64,000 nucleotides of DNA from the NCBI GenBank assembly GCA_003054665.1, contig QAYY01000001.1:857501-921500 (forward strand). Direction: 5' to 3'. Shown here in pieces: positions 34,165 through 43,399 of the stretch (its first letter is position 1; the number at the start of each line of letters is the position of its first letter). The notes under the pieces were generated by a model, which was given only the letters and a program-made list of their open reading frames with translations, searched no databases and was not told where the DNA came from. The translations under genes and the position numbers were made by a program. The DNA comes from Opitutaceae bacterium EW11 (GTDB lineage Bacteria; Verrucomicrobiota; Verrucomicrobiia; Opitutales; Opitutaceae).

Positions 34165-35690
34165 ACGCGTTCCCCTGGCTGTCCGCCATCGTATTCACGC
34201 CGTGGATCGGCGCGCTCATCCTGGCGCTGCTTCCCAAGCTATCGCCCGCCGCCAGTCGCGGCCTCGCGCTGCTCTTCAGCTTCTCGACGCTCGCGTTCGG
34301 GCTGCTCGCCGCCTCGGGCTTCAACGCCTCGCAAGCCGGCTACCAGCTGGTGGAACAGCATCGCTGGATCAGTTCGCTCAACGTCGATTACCACCTCGGC
34401 CTCGACGGCATGAGCCTGCTGCTGGTGTTGCTCACCGGCATCGTTTCGCCCGCAGGCCTGCTCGCCTCCTGGCGCGATGAACGCGACACGCGCCTCTTCG
34501 GTCTGTTTTTCCTCCTGCTCCAGGGCGCCGCGCTCGGCGTTTTCCTGGCCCTCGATTTCTTCCCCTGGTTCCTGTTCTGGGAACTGAGCCTCGTTCCGGC
34601 CTTCTTCCTGATCAAACTCTGGGGCGGCCCGGGCGCGACCCGCGCCGCGTATCAGTTTGTCGTCTACACGATCGGCGGCAGCGCCTTCATGCTGATGGGC
34701 TTCGCCGCGATCTACGCCGCCACCGGCACGCTGAGCTTCGTCCAACTCGGGCAGCTCGCCGCGCAGGGCCAGCTGGTCGCCAAGCTCTCCTCCCTTTCCG
34801 GCTTCTGGCCCACCGCCGTTTTCCTCGGCGTGTTCCTGGGCCTGGCGGTGAAGGTTCCGCTCTTCCCGTTCCACTCCTGGCTGCCTCCCGCGTACGCCGA
34901 GGCGCCCACCGGCGGCTCGATGTTCCTCACCGGCGTGATGTCCAAGATGGGCGTCTACGGATTCCTCCGGATTCTCTGGCCGCTGTTCCCGACTCAGCTG
35001 CACGCCGCGGCCCAGCCGCTGCTCTGGCTCGCGCTCGGCGGTGTGGTCTTCGGCGCCTTCGCCGCGATGCGCCAGACGGACCTCAAACGGATGGTGGCGT
35101 ATTCGTCCATCAACCACCTGAGCTACTGCCTGCTCGCGCTGTTCGCCGTCGCCGCTGCCGGGACGACCAACACCGCCGCGACCAGCTCGGCCCTGAGCGG
35201 CGCGCTGCTCCAGATGTTCAACCACGGCCTCTCCGCGTCCGCGTTGTTCTTCTGCGTCGGGGCCCTGGAGGCCCGTTCGGGCGGCCTGCGTGGCCTCAAC
35301 GATTTCGGCGGTGCCCGCACGGCAGCGCCCGTCTTCGCCGGACTCTGCGGTTTCGCGATGTTCTCCTCGCTGGGTCTCCCCGGCCTGAACGGCTTCATCG
35401 GCGAGTTCCTCATCTTCCGCGGCGTGTGGGGCCTGACGCCCTGGGCTGCAGCCGTCGGCTGCCTCGGTCTCTTCGCCACCGCGCTGTTCCTCCTCACCTT
35501 CTGGCAACGCGTCTTCCACGGTCCGCGCAAAGGTGCGGTCGCGGGTGAGTTCGCCGACGCCTCCAAGCTCGAGCTGACCGTCCTGGTGCCGCTCGCGGCG
35601 TTGATGCTCCTCTTCGGACTTCTGCCCCAGTTGCTCGTCGGGCTCTTCAATCCGCTCGTCGCCACCTGGGCCAGCCACCTTCTGCCATGA
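34161..35690 (+). CDS. nuoM: NADH-quinone oxidoreductase subunit M, first copy
   Basis: This 509-residue antiporter-like subunit has about 14 helices. Family sequence includes DGMSLLLVLLTGIVSPAG, WELSLVPAFFLIKLWGG with the conserved Glu, VPLFPFHSWLPPAYAEAPT and LKRMVAYSSINHLSYC. It overlaps nuoL upstream and the second nuoM downstream, both by ATGA. It differs clearly from the second copy, so the two are old paralogues rather than a recent duplication. Confidence 0.93.
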   Translation: MNAFPWLSAIVFTPWIGALILALLPKLSPAASRGLALLFSFSTLAFGLLAASGFNASQAGYQLVEQHRWISSLNVDYHLGLDGMSLLLVLLTGIVSPAGLLASWRDERDTRLFGLFFLLLQGAALGVFLALDFFPWFLFWELSLVPAFFLIKLWGGPGATRAAYQFVVYTIGGSAFMLMGFAAIYAATGTLSFVQLGQLAAQGQLVAKLSSLSGFWPTAVFLGVFLGLAVKVPLFPFHSWLPPAYAEAPTGGSMFLTGVMSKMGVYGFLRILWPLFPTQLHAAAQPLLWLALGGVVFGAFAAMRQTDLKRMVAYSSINHLSYCLLALFAVAAAGTTNTAATSSALSGALLQMFNHGLSASALFFCVGALEARSGGLRGLNDFGGARTAAPVFAGLCGFAMFSSLGLPGLNGFIGEFLIFRGVWGLTPWAAAVGCLGLFATALFLLTFWQRVFHGPRKGAVAGEFADASKLELTVLVPLAALMLLFGLLPQLLVGLFNPLVATWASHLLP

Positions 35691-37195
35691 GCCTGCTGCC
35701 CTGGACCATCTACCTCTCGTTCGCCGGCGCCGCGCTAGCGCTGACGGCCGGTACGCGATCGGCCGCGGCGGCTCGCTGGACCGCCCTCACGGCTGCCGTC
35801 GCGAGCTGGGTCGTGGCGTTGCTCGCCGCGAAATCGTTCGTGCCGTCCAACGCCGCCCAGACGCTTGTCGACGTCGCCTGGATACCGCAGGTGGGCGCCC
35901 GCTACCACCTCACCGCCGACGGCATCAGCCTGACGCTGGTGGTTCTCACCGGCTTGGCCGCGACCGCCGGCATTCTCTTTTCCTGGAATATCAACGAACG
36001 CGTCGGCGAGTTTTTCGCTTTTTACCTGACGCTCATCGGCGGCGTTTACGGTGTTTTCCTCAGCGCCGACGCCTTTCTCTTCTTCGTCTACTACGAGATC
36101 GCGATCGTCCCGAAGTACTTCCTCATCGCGAACTGGGGCTCCACGAACCGCCAATACGGCGCGATGAAACTCGTGCTGTATTCGTTCGCCGGCAGCGCGC
36201 TCGTTCTCGCCGGACTGATCTGGGCCTACGCGATCTCGGGCGGAAATAGTTTCGCGCTCGGCGATTTGGCCGCAGCCGCCACGACGTTCACGCACGCCCA
36301 GCAGGTCGGGATGTTCTTCCTGGTCTTCTTCGGGTTCGCGGTGCTCGCGGGTCTCTTCCCCTTCCACACCTGGGCCCCCACCGGCCACGTGGCAGCGCCG
36401 ACCGGCGCTTCCATGCTGCTCGCCGGCGTGGTGATGAAGCTCGGTGCCTACGGTTGCCTGCGCGTGGCGCTCCCCCTCTTTCCCGTCGGCTTCGAGTTCT
36501 GGCAGCCGGTCATCGCGACGCTCGCGATCATCGGCATCATCTACGCCGGTTTCGTCGCCCTCGTGCAGGACGACTTCAAGTTTGTCATCGGTTATTCGTC
36601 CGTCAGCCACATGGGTTTCGTGCTCCTCGGCCTTGCGGCTGCGACGCCGCGGGCGGTGGCCGGCTCGGTCCTGCAGATGTTCTCGCACGGCGTGATCGCA
36701 GGGCTGCTCTTCGCCGTGGTCGGCCGCATGGTTTACGAGCGGACGCACACCCGCCAACTCGGCGATCTGCGCGCGATGCCGCTGCACAAGCTGATGCCGT
36801 TTGCCGCCACGGTGTTCGTCATCGCCGGCCTCGCGTCGATGGGCATGCCCGGCTTCAGCGGTTTCCCCGCCGAACTCTCCATCCTGATCGGCACTTGGAC
36901 AACCTCGCCGCTTTGGACCGCCTTCGCCGCGTTCGGCGTACTGGTCGCCGCGGCGTTCACCTTGCGCGTGATGCAGGTGGCCTTCTTCGGGAAAACGGAT
37001 GCCGGTGGCGCCGCCCACCATGACGCCGAACACCACGCTTTCGCTCCCATCACTCTCGCCGAAAAATCCGGCGCGGTGCTTCTTCTCGGCGCCACGATCC
37101 TCATCGGACTCAAGCCTGACATCCTGCTCGATTGGATCGTGCCCGCCCTTCAGTCGCCGCTCATGCAGACCGTGTTGAAAGGAGGCGTGCAATGA
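35687..37195 (+). CDS. nuoM: NADH-quinone oxidoreductase subunit M, second copy
   Basis: This 502-residue antiporter-like subunit also has the NuoM pattern: DGISLTLVVLTGLAATAGILFSW, YYEIAIVPKYFLIANWGS with Glu at the expected place, LFPFHTWAPTGHVAAPTGASM and FKFVIGYSSVSHMGFVLLG. The YGAMKLVLYSFAGSALVL segment separates it from the first copy. It lies between the first nuoM and nuoN with ATGA overlaps on both sides. Two NuoM subunits in one operon define the '2M' type of complex I. Confidence 0.93.
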   Translation: MSLLPWTIYLSFAGAALALTAGTRSAAAARWTALTAAVASWVVALLAAKSFVPSNAAQTLVDVAWIPQVGARYHLTADGISLTLVVLTGLAATAGILFSWNINERVGEFFAFYLTLIGGVYGVFLSADAFLFFVYYEIAIVPKYFLIANWGSTNRQYGAMKLVLYSFAGSALVLAGLIWAYAISGGNSFALGDLAAAATTFTHAQQVGMFFLVFFGFAVLAGLFPFHTWAPTGHVAAPTGASMLLAGVVMKLGAYGCLRVALPLFPVGFEFWQPVIATLAIIGIIYAGFVALVQDDFKFVIGYSSVSHMGFVLLGLAAATPRAVAGSVLQMFSHGVIAGLLFAVVGRMVYERTHTRQLGDLRAMPLHKLMPFAATVFVIAGLASMGMPGFSGFPAELSILIGTWTTSPLWTAFAAFGVLVAAAFTLRVMQVAFFGKTDAGGAAHHDAEHHAFAPITLAEKSGAVLLLGATILIGLKPDILLDWIVPALQSPLMQTVLKGGVQ

Positions 37196-38679
37196 ACCTC
37201 GACTACGCCGGACTTTTTCGGGCGCTCGCACCCGAAACCGCCATCGTCGTCGGCGCGCTTGCCGTGCTCGGCGTCGATCTGACCCTGCTCCGCGGACGCA
37301 GCCTGGCGACGCGAATGAACGTCGCCGCGCTCATCAGCGCATTGAGCGTGCTCGTCGCTTTCATGCTGAACGGCACCTGCCCGTGCGGCAGATGCTGGGT
37401 CGGCGCGTCGGGTCCCGTCTTCGGCGGCGCCCTGATGTTCGACTCGCTGGCCAACGCCACGCGCGGCGGCATTCTCGGACTGGTCCTCCTGACGATCGGC
37501 GTCTCGACGGGAGCGCGCATCAACCGCAATCCGGCCGAGTACCTCAGTATCCTGCTTTTCGCGACGGTGGGCTTCCTGCTCATGGCCGCCGCCCAGCAGC
37601 TGCTCGTCGCCTTCCTCTCGCTCGAACTCGCCAGCCTCTCGCTCTATATCCTGGCAGGCTTCGACAAGACCCGGCCGGACTCCGCCGAGGCCGGTCTGAA
37701 ATACTTCCTCTTCGGAGGCATGTCCGCGGCCTTCTTGCTCTTCGGCTTCAGCCTGCTCTACGGCCTGACGGGCTCGATCGAGCTGAACCACGTAGCCGAC
37801 GGACTTCGGCACCAGGGGATCAGTCCCCTGCTTATCGTCGCGCTCGTGATGGTGATCGTCGCCTTTGGTTTCAAGGCGGCCGCCGCGCCGTTCCATCTCT
37901 GGGCTCCCGACGCCTACCAGGGCGCGCCGACGCCCTCCGCGGCGCTCATCGCCTCTGCCTCCAAGCTTGCCGGCATCGTCTTCTTCGCGCGGCTGCTCTG
38001 GTCCGGGCTCGGCTTCTCGGCCGGCAACGTCTCCTACGCGTTCACGAGCGTCGGCTGGCTCCCGATCGTCGCGGTTCTCTCCGGCGTCTCGATGTTCGTC
38101 GGTAATCTCGCTGCCCTCGCCCAGACCAACGTCCGGCGCTTGCTCGCTTACTCCGCGATCTCGCACGCGGGCATTCTTCTCCTCGGCCTGATTGCAGTCA
38201 GCCGCAATGGAACGTCGCCGATTTTCTACTACGCCACGACCTACGGCATCGCAACTGCGGGCGCGTTCGGCGTGATCGGCGTTCTCGAACGCCAGGGCGG
38301 CTGCGACTCGATCAGCGATCTCGCCGGCCTCTACCGCCGTTCGCCCCTGCTCGCCGGTTGCCTGATGGTGTTCATCCTGTCCCTCGCAGGCGTTCCTCCG
38401 CTGGCCGGCTTTTTCGGGAAATTCTACGTCTTCGCCGCCACGCTGAAGCTGGCCGGTCTCGCCGGCGTAGCCGGATGGCTGACAATCCTCGCCATCCTCT
38501 TCAGCGCCGTGGCGCTCTACTACTACATGGTCGTGCTGAAGCAGGCCCTGGTCGTCGCGCCCGCGAAGGACGCGACGCCGGTCAGGGTCCCGATTGCGGC
38601 CGCGGTTACGCTCGTCCTGGCGGCAATCGCCATCGTCGCATTCGGCATCTGGCCGTCTGTGCTGCTAGGCGCGGTTTGA
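37192..38679 (+). CDS. nuoN: NADH-quinone oxidoreductase subunit N
   Basis: The 495-residue antiporter-like subunit next to NuoK closes the operon. Family stretches are LELASLSLYILAGFDK, FGFKAAAAPFHLWAPDAYQGAPTPSAALIAS-type sequence (read in parts) and RRLLAYSAISHAGILL. An odd Cys cluster, C63-P-C65-G-R-C68, lies in the loop after the second helix. The start at ATG 37192 overlaps the preceding stop, with GGAGG at 37181-37185 as ribosome-binding site. A hairpin follows its stop. Confidence 0.94.
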   Translation: MNLDYAGLFRALAPETAIVVGALAVLGVDLTLLRGRSLATRMNVAALISALSVLVAFMLNGTCPCGRCWVGASGPVFGGALMFDSLANATRGGILGLVLLTIGVSTGARINRNPAEYLSILLFATVGFLLMAAAQQLLVAFLSLELASLSLYILAGFDKTRPDSAEAGLKYFLFGGMSAAFLLFGFSLLYGLTGSIELNHVADGLRHQGISPLLIVALVMVIVAFGFKAAAAPFHLWAPDAYQGAPTPSAALIASASKLAGIVFFARLLWSGLGFSAGNVSYAFTSVGWLPIVAVLSGVSMFVGNLAALAQTNVRRLLAYSAISHAGILLLGLIAVSRNGTSPIFYYATTYGIATAGAFGVIGVLERQGGCDSISDLAGLYRRSPLLAGCLMVFILSLAGVPPLAGFFGKFYVFAATLKLAGLAGVAGWLTILAILFSAVALYYYMVVLKQALVVAPAKDATPVRVPIAAAVTLVLAAIAIVAFGIWPSVLLGAV

Positions 38680-38687
38680 ATTATTAA

Positions 38688-38726
38688 GGGACTCAGGGCG
38701 CCGGATCGCGCACGCTCCCGAGTCCC
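38688..38726 (+). terminator. Hairpin after nuoN
   Basis: Arms GGGACTC (38688-38694) and GAGTCCC (38720-38726) are exact complements. An inner GGG/CCC pair extends the stem across one bulged A. It starts 8 bases after the nuoN stop, so it may end the nuo transcript. No T-tract follows. Confidence 0.4.
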
Positions 38727-38799
38727 AAGATGCTGAGAACAGCGAGCTCGCTTCTGCCCCTTGTCATGCGGTGGTTTCCCGCTCAGCATCGTACACACG

Positions 38800-39432
38800 A
38801 TGGGGCTCCTTGAATACACGGTCTTTGCGTTCAGCTCGCTGTTCGTGATCGTGGATCCGGTCGGGCTGGTGCCGGTGTTCATCGCGATGACGCCGACGGA
38901 CTCCCACGCCGCCCGCGTTCGCATGGCCCGGATCGCCTGCCTCGTCGCCGCCGGGGTCCTGATGATCTTCGCCGCGGCGGGCAACTGGATCTTCCGCGTG
39001 ATGGGCATCACGCTCCCCGCCTTCCAACTCGCCGGCAGCGTGCTGCTCCTGCGCATCGCGCTCGACATGTTGTACGCCAAGCGGTCCGGCGCGCAGCAGA
39101 CGGAGGAGGAGGTCGAGGCGGGCGCCGCCAAGGACGACATCGCGATCGCCCCTCTCGGCGTGCCGATGCTCGCCGGCCCGGGCGCCATCTCCAGTTCGCT
39201 GATTCTCCTCAACCAGGCCAAGGGCCCCGTGCAGACCGGCATGCTTTTCGCCTGCATCCTCGCCGTCTGCCTCGCGACCTACGTCATCCTCATCATCGGC
39301 GCGCGGGCGACCCACCGGCTGAGTCCGCTGGCGGTGAAACTCGTCACCCGCCTCATGGGTTTGCTGCTCGCCGCCGTCGCGGTGCAGTTCGCCTTCGACG
39401 CCCTGGCGAAAGCTCCGTTCTTCGCGCACTGA
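38800..39432 (+). CDS. MarC-family integral membrane protein
   Basis: This 210-residue protein has six predicted helices in the MarC/YhgN pattern, including FVIVDPVGLVPVFIAMTP near the N-terminus and PLGVPMLAGPGAISSSLIL in the middle. Both are duplicated-half signatures of the family. No transported substrate is established for MarC proteins; they were once thought to affect antibiotic resistance. I chose the ATG at 38800 to match the normal N-terminus, because an upstream start at 38761 adds 13 non-conserved residues. Confidence 0.85.
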   Translation: MGLLEYTVFAFSSLFVIVDPVGLVPVFIAMTPTDSHAARVRMARIACLVAAGVLMIFAAAGNWIFRVMGITLPAFQLAGSVLLLRIALDMLYAKRSGAQQTEEEVEAGAAKDDIAIAPLGVPMLAGPGAISSSLILLNQAKGPVQTGMLFACILAVCLATYVILIIGARATHRLSPLAVKLVTRLMGLLLAAVAVQFAFDALAKAPFFAH

Positions 39433-39516
39433 GCGCAGCGGCCTCGGAACACCCCGCGCAAGGGCGATGGCCGGTTGCCGGCCAAGTCGGGATCGGCCGA
39501 TCCGCCGGACGGGGGC

Positions 39517-39855
39517 TCATCCCAGGAAAACCGCGACGAGCAGCCCCACACCGGCAAGGGCGGCCAACGCATGAATCGCGATCAAGCCGCCGGGCCCGGG
39601 TTTGGATCGGAGGTCGTTCGCAAACAGCCACACGCCTCCGAGCGCGGCTATGACAAAAAGGACGATGGCGACGGTGAGAAGGCGGTGAGGCGCCGAGAGC
39701 GCGTGGACGATCAGCATCACCAACCCGGTGGCGGCGGCCAAGCCGTGAGCCACCGCGACCGGCTTGGCCGTCGGTCGTTTCCCGAGGATTTGCATGGCGA
39801 CGACGAGGCCGAGAACGGCCGCGAGTCCGAATAGAACAAGAGCAAGCGTGAGCAT
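39517..39855 (-). CDS. Small four-helix membrane protein, hypothetical
   Basis: This 112-residue protein (MLTLALVLFGLAAVLGLVVA start) has four hydrophobic segments and little loop sequence, with a His in each of helices 2 and 4. It lies 57 bp after the ECF sigma gene in the same direction, with a GGA-type ribosome-binding site (GAAAGGACT) before ATG 39855. It is not a recognisable anti-sigma factor: it has no cytoplasmic ZAS domain. Function is unknown. Confidence 0.6.
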   Translation of the reverse strand: MLTLALVLFGLAAVLGLVVAMQILGKRPTAKPVAVAHGLAAATGLVMLIVHALSAPHRLLTVAIVLFVIAALGGVWLFANDLRSKPGPGGLIAIHALAALAGVGLLVAVFLG

Positions 39856-39912
39856 GGGAATGAGTCCTTTCGGAGCATTGGATGCCCCGCGCAGCCCGAC
39901 GTTACAGGCCAC

Positions 39913-40593
39913 CTACACTTCCAGCACACGCGCCATCACCTTCGCCGTGAGCGGATCGCAGCGCTCGGCGGTGAAGGGGAAAAGCTCCGCTCCGGCGGCG
40001 GTTTTCAGCAGGAGAGTCTTCAGGGCGGCCCGCGCGCGGTGCAGGCCCACTTTCACGTTTCCAGCGGAGATGCCGAGGCACGACGCCGTTTCTTCCGTCG
40101 TCAACTGCTGCACTTCGCGCAGAAGATATATGGAGCGCTGCCGGCGAGGGAGTTGCCGGATCGCCTCCTCCAGAAGCGTATTCATTTCCTTCAGACTCAA
40201 TCCGCGCGGCGCGTCGTCCGGCGCAACGGGCTCGGCCCGCTCAGCGTCGTTTTCCTCCGGTTTTTCCCAATACCGCTCGGCGGGACGGGACCGCAGCGAG
40301 CGCAGGAGCATCAGGCACTCGTTGATCATGATCCGAGTCAGCCAGGTGGCGAAACTGGCGCCGCCCTGGAAGCGGCCGAGGTGCAGATACGCCTTGAGGT
40401 ACGCGTTCTGCATACAGTCCTCCGCCGCCTCCGCATTTCGCAGGTAAGCGATGCCCACGCGGAAGAGCCGCGGATTGTGGCGGCGAACCAGGACTTCGAA
40501 CATCTCGCGATTGCCCCTCCGCACTTCGTCGACGACCTGGGCGTCCGTTGGTCCGGGGAAGGTTTCGTCCGAGCGGGTAGCGAGTGAGTTCAT
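39913..40593 (-). CDS. RNA polymerase sigma factor, ECF (sigma-70 region 2 and 4)
   Basis: The product is 226 residues. Region 2 spans about 30-100 (FEVLVRRHNPRLFRVGIAYL, then DCMQNAYLKAYLHLGRF and WLTRIMINECL). Region 4 spans about 145-205 (LPRRQRSIYLLREVQQLTTEETAS, then GNVKVGLHRARAAL). A Glu/Asp-rich linker of about 25 residues joins them. ECF sigma factors redirect RNA polymerase to stress promoters. No cognate anti-sigma gene is next to it; the following gene is a small polytopic membrane protein. Confidence 0.92.
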   Translation of the reverse strand: MNSLATRSDETFPGPTDAQVVDEVRRGNREMFEVLVRRHNPRLFRVGIAYLRNAEAAEDCMQNAYLKAYLHLGRFQGGASFATWLTRIMINECLMLLRSLRSRPAERYWEKPEENDAERAEPVAPDDAPRGLSLKEMNTLLEEAIRQLPRRQRSIYLLREVQQLTTEETASCLGISAGNVKVGLHRARAALKTLLLKTAAGAELFPFTAERCDPLTAKVMARVLEV

Positions 40594-40905
40594 CCGGACA
40601 ATTCGATGCGGAGCCTGCGCGGGAGGTTACACTTTGGCCCGATTTGGCGACTTTTCACCCCAGGCCGCGAGATGAGTTCGGTTTCCCGGGGTGAGGCCGG
40701 CCGCGTGCGGTCAGAGCGGACGGTCTGCGCCCCGCAAGCTGCACACAATGCACGCACAGCAAACAGAGATGGGGGGCCAAACTCGGGTCTGCCCCGAGCG
40801 GGTGTAACCCAAACGGAGTTTCTGGGTTATATCCTCGGCCGCCGGCTCCGGCGGGCAGCTGTTTCGTCGTTCTGCGCTCCTCCCGTCCGCAACCCTCGAT
40901 CTCTC
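40594..40905. other. Divergent region between ECF sigma gene and ADOP permease, with hairpin
   Basis: This 312-bp gap holds no supported gene. A hairpin at 40805-40829 pairs TAACCCA with TGGGTTA, with an inner AAC/GTT, and stands about 75 bp before the permease start. Plus-strand frames through this gap are Arg-rich read-through and not coding. Confidence 0.45.
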
Positions 40906-43326
40906 GTGACAAACCTCCGCTACGCCTTCCGTCGTCTGGCCAAAGTGCCCGGTTTCACGCTCGTCGCCATCGTCACGCTCGCCCTCGGCATCGGGGCCAG
41001 CACCGCGATCTTCTCCGTCGTCAACGGCGTGTTGCTGCAGCCCCTGGCCTTTCGCGATCACGCGCAACTGGTATGGCTACGCGAGTTCTGTCCGGTCTGG
41101 ACCCAGAACACCCTTCCGGTAAACGCCTACCACTTTCTTGCCTGGCGCGATCGCGCCAAGTCGTTCCAAGGGGTCACGGTCGTCGATCCGTATTCCGCCA
41201 CCGTGACCGGACGCGGCGCCCCGGAACAGGTCAGCGTCGTCGGCGTCTCGGCCAACTTCTTCAGCGTGCTGGGTGTCGGTCCCAATCTCGGACGGTCGTT
41301 CGCTCCCGAAGAAGAAACCGCGGGCCGGCATCGGGTCGTCGTGCTCGGGCATTCGTATTGGGCGCGAGCCTACAACAGCGACCCAACCGTGGTCGGCCGA
41401 GTCATCCAGGTGGACAAGGAGCCGTACACCGTGATCGGGGTGCTTCCGGAGAATTTCCGTTTCCCCCAGGTGTCGGGCCGCAACATGGGCTGGTCCGGCG
41501 TCGCCCGGCCGGACCTCTTCGCGCCGAAAATCTTCGAACCGGGTGAGCTCGGCGAAAAACTCGGACGCCACAACTACGGAGCGATTGCACGCCTGAAGCC
41601 GGACGTCGGTCTCGCTCAGGCCGAAAGCGATCTGAACGGCATCGCGAACCAGATCGTGGAGGAATCGGGAGAGAAGGGCTTTGTCCTGCGCAGTGCGGTC
41701 TTTCCGCTCCAGGAGGCGATCGTGGGAGAATCGCGCCGCGGTCTGCTCGTGCTGTTCGGGGCGGTGGTGGCCGTTCTCCTCATCGGCTGCCTCAATCTCG
41801 CCAACTTCCTTCTGGCCCAGGCAGAGCGTCGAAAGCACGAAGCCGCGCTGCGGCAGGCCTTGGGAGCCACCCGCGCGCAATTGGTCCGCCAGGCGTTGAC
41901 CGAAACGCTTCTGGTTTCCTGTTCGGGAGGCGTGTTGGGGATTCTCTTCGCCTATGGCGGGATCGCCGTGCTGCTCCGACACGCCCCGGCGTCGCTGCCG
42001 CGGTTGGACAGCGTGCACATCGATCCGGGGGTGCTCGGCTTCGCCCTCGGGCTGAGTCTTCTCTCGGGTTTGGCCGTCGGCCTGATCCCTGCCTTCCGCC
42101 TGGCGCGTTCCCAACCGCAGGCGGCCCTCGCGAGCGGCTCGCGCTCAATCGCCGGCGGACGTGGCCGGCGCTTCTCGGACGCGATCGTCGCGATCGAGGT
42201 CGGACTGAGCCTGGTGTTGCTCTCGGCGGCCGCGCTGCTCGGGGGAAGCTTCGCCAAACTTCTCCGCGCCGACCAGGGCTACAACGCCTCGACGGTGCTC
42301 ACGGCCAAACTCGGAATCCCCGAGTCGGTGTATCCAAGTCCCGCGGCGCGTGCGGGATTCTTCGAGAAGATCGTCGAGCAGCTCATCCGCACTCCCGGCA
42401 TCACGTCCGCCGCCGTGACCAGCGTTCTGCCCCTGCAGGGCAACCGCTGGATCGACAAGGCCTACCCGGTCGGCGACACGCGCCCGGAGGCGGAGAGGCC
42501 CAACGTCAACACCCGGTTCGTCAGCGGGCGCTACTTCGAAACGCTCGGGATCCCGCTCCACGCGGGCCGGACGTTCACCGACCTGGATCGCGAGCACCGT
42601 GTCATCCTCATCTCGGAATCCCTCGCGCAGCTGCTCTGGCCGGGGCAAGACCCGATCGGCCGCATGGTCGAACGAAACCCGGGGGAAAAACCGTTTCAGG
42701 TCGTCGGAGTGGTCGGCGACACCCGCACCGAATCGGACCAGTCGCTCACCCCGATCGTGTATCGGCCTTATTGGGACTGGCCGTTCCTCGGCATGACCGT
42801 CGCAGTCCGCGCCGCAGGCGATCCTCGAGCGGCGGCGGGTGCGATCCGCGCCGCACGCGACTCGGTGGACCGCGATGTCCCGATCACCGAGCTGCAAACG
42901 ATGGACGACCTCTTCGACACGTCGGTCGCAACGCACCGTTTCCAGATGCTGCTCGCCGCCGTGTTCGGCACGACCGCGCTCCTGCTCACCGCGCTGGGAA
43001 TCTACGGCGTCGTGGCTTACTCGGTCACGAGACGGACGCGCGAGATCGGCGTGCGCATGGCGTTCGGAGCGAACCCTTCCGCGGTGGCGGCCCTGATCAT
43101 CCGGCAGGGCATGAGGCCCGTGCTCCTCGGACTGGTCCTCGGTACGGCGGCTTCGGTCGCCGGCGGCCAGATCATCGCCAGCCTGCTGTACGAGACGCGC
43201 TCGGGCGATCCGGCGATCCTGGGCGGCGTCTGCGGCGGACTCGCGCTGATCGCGCTGATTGCCTGCTACCTGCCCGGCCGCGGCGCCACGCGAGTCGATC
43301 CGCTCGAGGCGTTGCGCTCGGACTGA
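40906..43326 (+). CDS. ADOP-type FtsX-like ABC permease (no attached ATPase)
   Basis: This 806-residue permease has a MacB periplasmic core domain plus FtsX domain, each occurring twice. Helix positions are about 22-44, 285-420, then 430-450, and 690-800. The N-terminal LRYAFRRLAKVPGFTLVAIVTLALGIGASTAIFSVVNGVLL-type signature (read in parts) is that of the ADOP family, which is frequent in Acidobacteriota and Verrucomicrobiota. The start is a GTG at 40906, since no ATG fits. No ATPase gene is adjacent, as is common for ADOP members. Substrate is unknown. Confidence 0.85.
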   Translation: MTNLRYAFRRLAKVPGFTLVAIVTLALGIGASTAIFSVVNGVLLQPLAFRDHAQLVWLREFCPVWTQNTLPVNAYHFLAWRDRAKSFQGVTVVDPYSATVTGRGAPEQVSVVGVSANFFSVLGVGPNLGRSFAPEEETAGRHRVVVLGHSYWARAYNSDPTVVGRVIQVDKEPYTVIGVLPENFRFPQVSGRNMGWSGVARPDLFAPKIFEPGELGEKLGRHNYGAIARLKPDVGLAQAESDLNGIANQIVEESGEKGFVLRSAVFPLQEAIVGESRRGLLVLFGAVVAVLLIGCLNLANFLLAQAERRKHEAALRQALGATRAQLVRQALTETLLVSCSGGVLGILFAYGGIAVLLRHAPASLPRLDSVHIDPGVLGFALGLSLLSGLAVGLIPAFRLARSQPQAALASGSRSIAGGRGRRFSDAIVAIEVGLSLVLLSAAALLGGSFAKLLRADQGYNASTVLTAKLGIPESVYPSPAARAGFFEKIVEQLIRTPGITSAAVTSVLPLQGNRWIDKAYPVGDTRPEAERPNVNTRFVSGRYFETLGIPLHAGRTFTDLDREHRVILISESLAQLLWPGQDPIGRMVERNPGEKPFQVVGVVGDTRTESDQSLTPIVYRPYWDWPFLGMTVAVRAAGDPRAAAGAIRAARDSVDRDVPITELQTMDDLFDTSVATHRFQMLLAAVFGTTALLLTALGIYGVVAYSVTRRTREIGVRMAFGANPSAVAALIIRQGMRPVLLGLVLGTAASVAGGQIIASLLYETRSGDPAILGGVCGGLALIALIACYLPGRGATRVDPLEALRSD

Positions 43327-43399
43327 CACCGCGGGCCTCCCAAAAAAAGCCGGGCTCTCCGGACAGACGGAAGGGTTGTGCTACTTTAGCCGCCCTTCC

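Noticed and set aside
34161-37195. Idea that the two NuoM genes are a recent tandem duplication or an assembly repeat
   Set aside because: The proteins differ throughout, including at motif edges, so they are old paralogues.
32116-37231. Long minus-strand frames opposite nuoL, nuoM and the second nuoM
   Set aside because: They are charged low-quality mirrors (Glu/Arg/His/Gly-rich) of membrane proteins and show no family motif.
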